Positions 7,626 through 11,060 of a DNA stretch of 11,060 nucleotides are shown one piece after another. A program made the translations under genes and the position numbers. Numbering within the stretch: the stretch's first letter is position 1; each line of letters opens with the position of its first letter. The notes under the pieces are model-generated. The model was given only the letters and a program-made list of their open reading frames with translations. It had not been told where the DNA came from and did not search any database. Source of the DNA: an uncultured Saprospiraceae bacterium (lineage in GTDB: Bacteria; Bacteroidota; Bacteroidia; Chitinophagales; Saprospiraceae); NCBI GenBank assembly GCA_937864255.1, contig CALMIT010000307.1:1-11060 (forward strand). The letters are read 5' to 3'.

Positions 7626-8711
7626 TCACTTTTGCGCCCTTTTCACCAGCCACAGGGCGATGGCGCCGAAAATGATATTGGGTATCCACACGCCCAAAAC
7701 GGGCGGCATGGTGCGGTTAGTAGCGAAGGTGGCGGAGAATTTGGAAAGGAAAATAAAAGCCGCACCCAGTCCGATACCGATGGCGAGGTGCAAGCCCATT
7801 CCGCCGCGCACTTTGCGCGAAGCCACCGCCAGCCCGATAATCGTCAGAATAATAATGGTGAACGGCTCCGATGTGCGGCGGTGCAGTTCTATCTCAAAAA
7901 CACGGGTATTGCTCAAGCCGCGATGCCGCTCCGCTTCAATGAACTGGCGCAGTTCCGGCGATGCCATCATTTCTTTTTGATTGGTGTAGCGCACAAAATC
8001 TTCGGGAATCAGATTGAGCGTCGTGTCTATACTTTTTCCCGCGCCGGTCTTTAGTGTTTCGTGTTCCCCGTCGAAGGTGCGGATTTCATAATTGCCCAAC
8101 TCCCATTTATTCGGATAGCCCCGCCACACGGCTTCGTCGGCTTTCAAAAGATAAACCAACTGGCTGTCTTTAAATTTTTCTATTCTGAAATCGCGCGCCA
8201 CAGTGTCTTTTTTTCCATAAAACCGGATATACACTTTGGTGCTGTCGTCCAGAAACATGTGTACGTCCTTTGTCTTTCCCTGATCGCTGTATTTCCAAAT
8301 ATACTGGTGCTCAAAAGCCAGCCTGGTTTTATTACCCTGCGGTATAAAAAAGTGATTGCCCGATAAATGTATCAGTGCAATAAATGAAGCCGCGCCCAAA
8401 TACGGCAGCATCAGTCTCCTGAAACTCACCCCGGCATTCAGGATGGAAATGATTTCTGAATTGTAAGCCAGCCGCGAGGTAAAAAAAATAACGGCGATCA
8501 AAGCATAAAGCGGAATTAGCAGGCTATTGATGTACGGAATCCAGTTGAGGTAATAATCAAAAATAATCTGCTCTTTGGTACAAGGTTCTTTTATAAAATC
8601 CTCCACTTTTTCGCTGAAGTCAATGATGCTCGCGATCATGGTGAAAATGAGCACCGTGAAGAAAAAAGTAGCCAGGTATTTTCGAACGATGTATTGATCG
8701 AGTTTTTTCAT
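7626..8711 (-). CDS. LptF/LptG family permease (YjgP/YjgQ), lipopolysaccharide export
   Basis: The protein has 361 residues, the usual size for the family. The N-terminus MKKLDQYIVRKYLATFFFTV is typical. About six membrane segments are visible: residues 13-31, 61-80, 102-117, 282-297, 306-324 and 338-356. Between the third and fourth lies a soluble region (about 118-280), matching the periplasmic beta-jellyroll domain that passes LPS on. In the known system, LptF and LptG form the inner-membrane channel, with LptB as ATPase, that extracts LPS and hands it to LptC and LptA. The sequence does not tell me whether this is the F or the G partner, and the second permease gene is not here. The gene starts 44 bp after tgt. 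I recall this tgt-permease order from other Bacteroidota, and it suggests a shared transcript. An AGGAG at 8726-8730 lies 14 nt before the ATG, far for a ribosome binding site. Confidence 0.9.
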   Translation of the reverse strand: MKKLDQYIVRKYLATFFFTVLIFTMIASIIDFSEKVEDFIKEPCTKEQIIFDYYLNWIPYINSLLIPLYALIAVIFFTSRLAYNSEIISILNAGVSFRRLMLPYLGAASFIALIHLSGNHFFIPQGNKTRLAFEHQYIWKYSDQGKTKDVHMFLDDSTKVYIRFYGKKDTVARDFRIEKFKDSQLVYLLKADEAVWRGYPNKWELGNYEIRTFDGEHETLKTGAGKSIDTTLNLIPEDFVRYTNQKEMMASPELRQFIEAERHRGLSNTRVFEIELHRRTSEPFTIIILTIIGLAVASRKVRGGMGLHLAIGIGLGAAFIFLSKFSATFATNRTMPPVLGVWIPNIIFGAIALWLVKRAQK

Positions 8712-8755
8712 AAAAGAATTTGCTTCTCCTGTTTCATGCCTGTGAATCTTTCCTT

Positions 8756-9886
8756 TTACAATCGCATTTCGAGTTTCGGAACCATTTCATTTTTCCAATC
8801 CAAAAAGTCGCCTGCTAAAATATGCTTCCTCGCTTCTCCAACTAGCCAAAGGAAAAAACTGAGATTGTGTAACGAAGCTATTTGCGCGCCCAGTATTTCG
8901 CCGCAGCGCAGCAAATGGTGCAAATATGCCCGCGTGTGCACCCGGCTGGTCAGACTGTTACTTTGCTCATCAATCGCTTCAAAATCATCCTTCCAACGGG
9001 CGTTGCGCATATTCAGCACACCTTCGGCGGTGTATAAAAGTCCGTGGCGGGCATTGCGCGTCGGCAATACGCAGTCAAACATATCAATCCCCAACGCGAT
9101 GCATTCCAGGATGTTGGCCGGCGTACCCACGCCCATCAGATAGCGCGGTTTTTCAAAAGGAAGAATCTGGCAGACCATATCAGTGATGCGGTACATTTCT
9201 TCCGCCGGCTCGCCCACCGAAAGCCCGCCTATGGCGTTGGCCGGACGGTCAAAAGAGGCGATGGTTTCGGCAGATTCTTTGCGCAGGTCGTCATAAGTGC
9301 TGCCCTGCACAATCGGAATCAGCGTTTGCTCGTAGCCGTAAAGCCCTTCCGTATTATCAAAATGCTTACAGCAACGCGCCAGCCAGCGATGGGTCAGTTC
9401 CATTGATTTTTTCGCGTAGCGGTACTCGCAGGGATACGGCGTACACTCATCAAAAGCCATGATAAAATCGCCGCCGATGGCTCTTTGTATATCCATTACA
9501 TTTTCGGGCGTAAAAAGGTGGCGCGAGCCGTCTATGTGTGATTGAAAAGTAGCGCCTTCTTCCGTGATTTTGCGGCGGTGACTCAGCGAATACACCTGGT
9601 AGCCGCCGCTGTCGGTGAGTATCGGCCTTTTCCAGTTATTGAATTTGTGCAGCCCGCCGGCTTGTTTTAAAATATCCGTGCCGGGGCGCAGGTAAAGGTG
9701 GTAAGTATTGCCCAGAATAATTTGCGCGCCGATAACCGAGTCCAGTTCGTGAATATGAACCGCTTTTACCGTGCCCGCCGTGCCCACAGGCATAAAAATG
9801 GGCGTTTCGATACTGCCGTGATCTGTTTCTATTTTCCCCGCGCGGGCAGCCGATTTTATATCTTTTTTTAAAATGGAAAATTTCAT
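8756..9886 (-). CDS. tgt: tRNA-guanine(34) transglycosylase (queuosine synthesis)
   Basis: The protein has 376 residues, full length for bacterial Tgt. The enzyme swaps guanine at wobble position 34 of GUN-anticodon tRNAs for the queuosine precursor preQ1. Family motifs are in place: LTDSGGYQV with the general-base Asp at 92, MAFDECTPYP with the substrate-binding Asp at 146, PIVQG at 191-195, GGLSVGE from 220, and MFDCVLPTRNARHG with the nucleophile Asp at 271. The C-terminal part keeps RAYLHHLL and LHNLSFFLWLV. The odd feature is the zinc site. The canonical C-x-C-x-x-C is S309-N-S311-L-T-S314, while the fourth ligand, His340, remains at the expected 31-residue distance. From memory, other Bacteroidota Tgt proteins also lack these cysteines, so this is more likely a lineage trait than a dead enzyme. 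The gene begins 24 bp after the rodA stop and probably shares its transcript. Confidence 0.95.
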   Translation of the reverse strand: MKFSILKKDIKSAARAGKIETDHGSIETPIFMPVGTAGTVKAVHIHELDSVIGAQIILGNTYHLYLRPGTDILKQAGGLHKFNNWKRPILTDSGGYQVYSLSHRRKITEEGATFQSHIDGSRHLFTPENVMDIQRAIGGDFIMAFDECTPYPCEYRYAKKSMELTHRWLARCCKHFDNTEGLYGYEQTLIPIVQGSTYDDLRKESAETIASFDRPANAIGGLSVGEPAEEMYRITDMVCQILPFEKPRYLMGVGTPANILECIALGIDMFDCVLPTRNARHGLLYTAEGVLNMRNARWKDDFEAIDEQSNSLTSRVHTRAYLHHLLRCGEILGAQIASLHNLSFFLWLVGEARKHILAGDFLDWKNEMVPKLEMRL

Positions 9887-9910
9887 TGTATGACAAATAT
9901 GGCTGCGGTT

Positions 9911-11060
9911 TTATGGTTCGGAACGGTGTGCGTCCAACTTGAGCAATACACCCAGCATAAATGAAAAACCCAGCAGCGACGAGCCGCCGTAGCTGATAAA
10001 AGGAAGCGGAATGCCGATGATGGGCATCAGCCCCATGGTCATCCCGATATTGATAAAAACATGTATAAAAATAATACCCACCACACCGTAGGCATAATGC
10101 CTCGTAAAATCCGAACGCTGTCGCTCTGCCAGCACCGTGATGCGATAAAGCAAAAGCAAAAACAAACCCACAATACTCACCACACCCAAAAAGCCCTGCT
10201 CTTCGCCGATGGTGCAAAAAATAAAATCCGTGCTTTGTTCGGGTACGTAATTCAACTTGGTCATGGTGCCTTGCAAAAAACCTTTGCCCTGCCAGCCGCC
10301 GGAGCCGATGGCCATTTTGGATTGCAAAACGTTGTACAGCGAACCGCGCGGATCGCACTCCGAGGGATTGAGCCAGACGTTGATCCGCTCTTTCTGGTGC
10401 GCCTGCAAAAAATTATTAAAAGCATAATTCGCCATATACACCAGGTCGGCAGCGATGACCAATCCGCCTATCATCAAAATGACGACGCGCTCCTTTTTTC
10501 TCATCCATTGCAAAATACAAAGCACCGTAAAAATCACGATCCCGCTCATCACCGCCCACCATTCCCACTGTTTTAAAAAAGCCCAAAAAGACAAGCCCGC
10601 CAGCACCGCGGCGGCAAGACCCAATTGAATTTTATACTTTTTAAAATTCAATAGCAAAACCGTGATGGCTGCCAATATCAAAACCTGGATCACCGGCGCC
10701 GGAGGAAACATTAGTCCGAGGATCAACAAAGCCGCCGCTCCAAAACCAAGAGCAAAGTAATTGGCAGGCATTCCTTCCCTGAAAAGCATGATGAAAAAAG
10801 ACAAAAACACGAGCGCCGATCCCGCGTCTGGTTGCAACAGAATCAGCAAAATAGGCGCGATCAACAGACCCAGCGCCTGCAATTGATAACGCGTATGTTT
10901 GAGGTTGGTGTTGTAATCGTTCAGAAAAGAAGACAGCGCCAAGCAGGTACCGAATTTGGCAATTTCGGCCGGCTGAAATGAAAACCCGCCAAATGCAAAC
11001 CAAGAGGTGGCGCCTTTTATCGTATTGCCAAAAAACAAAACGGCAACCAGCAAAAACAAA
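9911..11060 (-). CDS. rodA: Peptidoglycan glycosyltransferase RodA (SEDS family), N-terminus off the right edge
   Basis: The visible 383 codons lack roughly the first 80 residues, judged against E. coli RodA, so no true start is in the window. RodA is a polytopic inner-membrane glycosyltransferase that polymerises lipid II for side-wall growth with its partner PBP2. Signature motifs, numbered from the codon at 11059-11057, are FQPAEIAK (Glu32 and Lys35), QPDAGSALV, IGSGGWQGKGFLQGT, PEQSTDFIF with the expected catalytic Asp at 278 (codon 10226-10228), and the C-terminal GIPLPFISYGGSS. IGSGG and PEQSTDFIF fit RodA better than FtsW. Between the fourth-segment region and NPSECDPRGS there is an added stretch of about 70-80 residues with extra hydrophobic segments, making the protein longer than the 370 residues of E. 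coli RodA. From memory, long RodA proteins occur in Bacteroidota. Its neighbour tgt follows after 24 bp. The rest of a shape operon (mreBCD, pbp2) would lie to the right. Confidence 0.93.
   Translation of the reverse strand, partial: LFLLVAVLFFGNTIKGATSWFAFGGFSFQPAEIAKFGTCLALSSFLNDYNTNLKHTRYQLQALGLLIAPILLILLQPDAGSALVFLSFFIMLFREGMPANYFALGFGAAALLILGLMFPPAPVIQVLILAAITVLLLNFKKYKIQLGLAAAVLAGLSFWAFLKQWEWWAVMSGIVIFTVLCILQWMRKKERVVILMIGGLVIAADLVYMANYAFNNFLQAHQKERINVWLNPSECDPRGSLYNVLQSKMAIGSGGWQGKGFLQGTMTKLNYVPEQSTDFIFCTIGEEQGFLGVVSIVGLFLLLLYRITVLAERQRSDFTRHYAYGVVGIIFIHVFINIGMTMGLMPIIGIPLPFISYGGSSLLGFSFMLGVLLKLDAHRSEP

Noticed and set aside
8708..8737. A nine-codon minus-strand frame (MKQEKQILL) whose TGA overlaps the ATG of the LptF/G permease as ATGA
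   Set aside because: It could be a leader peptide for coupled translation, but it has no good ribosome binding site of its own and such short frames are common by chance.
9887..9910. CATATTTG in the rodA-tgt gap resembling a Bacteroidota -7 element
   Set aside because: It has a mismatch in the TA and would place the start of transcription almost on the tgt ATG. No matching -33 element is present, and the 24-bp gap is better explained by co-transcription with rodA.
9636..10358. Minus-strand frame of 240 codons overlapping rodA and tgt
   Set aside because: It is an alternative frame of two clearly recognised genes, with an Arg/His-rich translation typical of out-of-frame GC-rich DNA.

Overview
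The window reads as a piece of a Bacteroidota chromosome. The signs are a type IX secretion (T9SS) C-terminal sorting domain, SprB-type repeats, a Bacteroidota-style giant RHS/YD-repeat protein, and start codons with little or no Shine-Dalgarno sequence. A member of the Saprospiria or Chitinophagia is my guess, from the combination of SprB repeats, a giant RHS protein and roughly 50-60% GC in the housekeeping genes. The sequence does not prove this.

All five genes lie on the minus strand, so transcription runs from high to low coordinates. First comes a compact housekeeping cell-envelope block: the 3' part of rodA (peptidoglycan glycosyltransferase, cut by the right edge), tgt (queuosine tRNA-guanine transglycosylase, 24 bp later) and an LptF/LptG-family permease of lipopolysaccharide export (44 bp later). 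The short gaps point to one transcript. After about 120 bp the composition becomes clearly AT-rich. Two accessory, surface-type genes follow: a 274-residue secreted protein with two SprB-like repeats and a T9SS sorting domain, and, 78 bp further on, a giant RHS-like gene. That gene fills positions 6602 to 1 and is still open at the left edge.

The giant gene is the main content of the window. It covers 60% of the sequence and gives 2200 codons without a stop. It has a signal peptide, a large N-terminal RHS-family region, a YD-repeat region, and then a long cysteine-containing section. In that section a module of about 120 residues occurs three times, the third copy cut by the window edge. The RHS core and any C-terminal toxin or tip domain must lie outside the window, so whether this is a toxin delivery protein, an adhesin or a wall-associated protein cannot be decided here. 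Tgt is notable because all three cysteines of the canonical zinc site are serines, while its catalytic residues are kept.

I found no tRNA, rRNA, CRISPR array, insertion sequence or convincing terminator. No stretch over 300 bases lacks a gene. The plus-strand reading frames are all short and lie antisense to the genes described.
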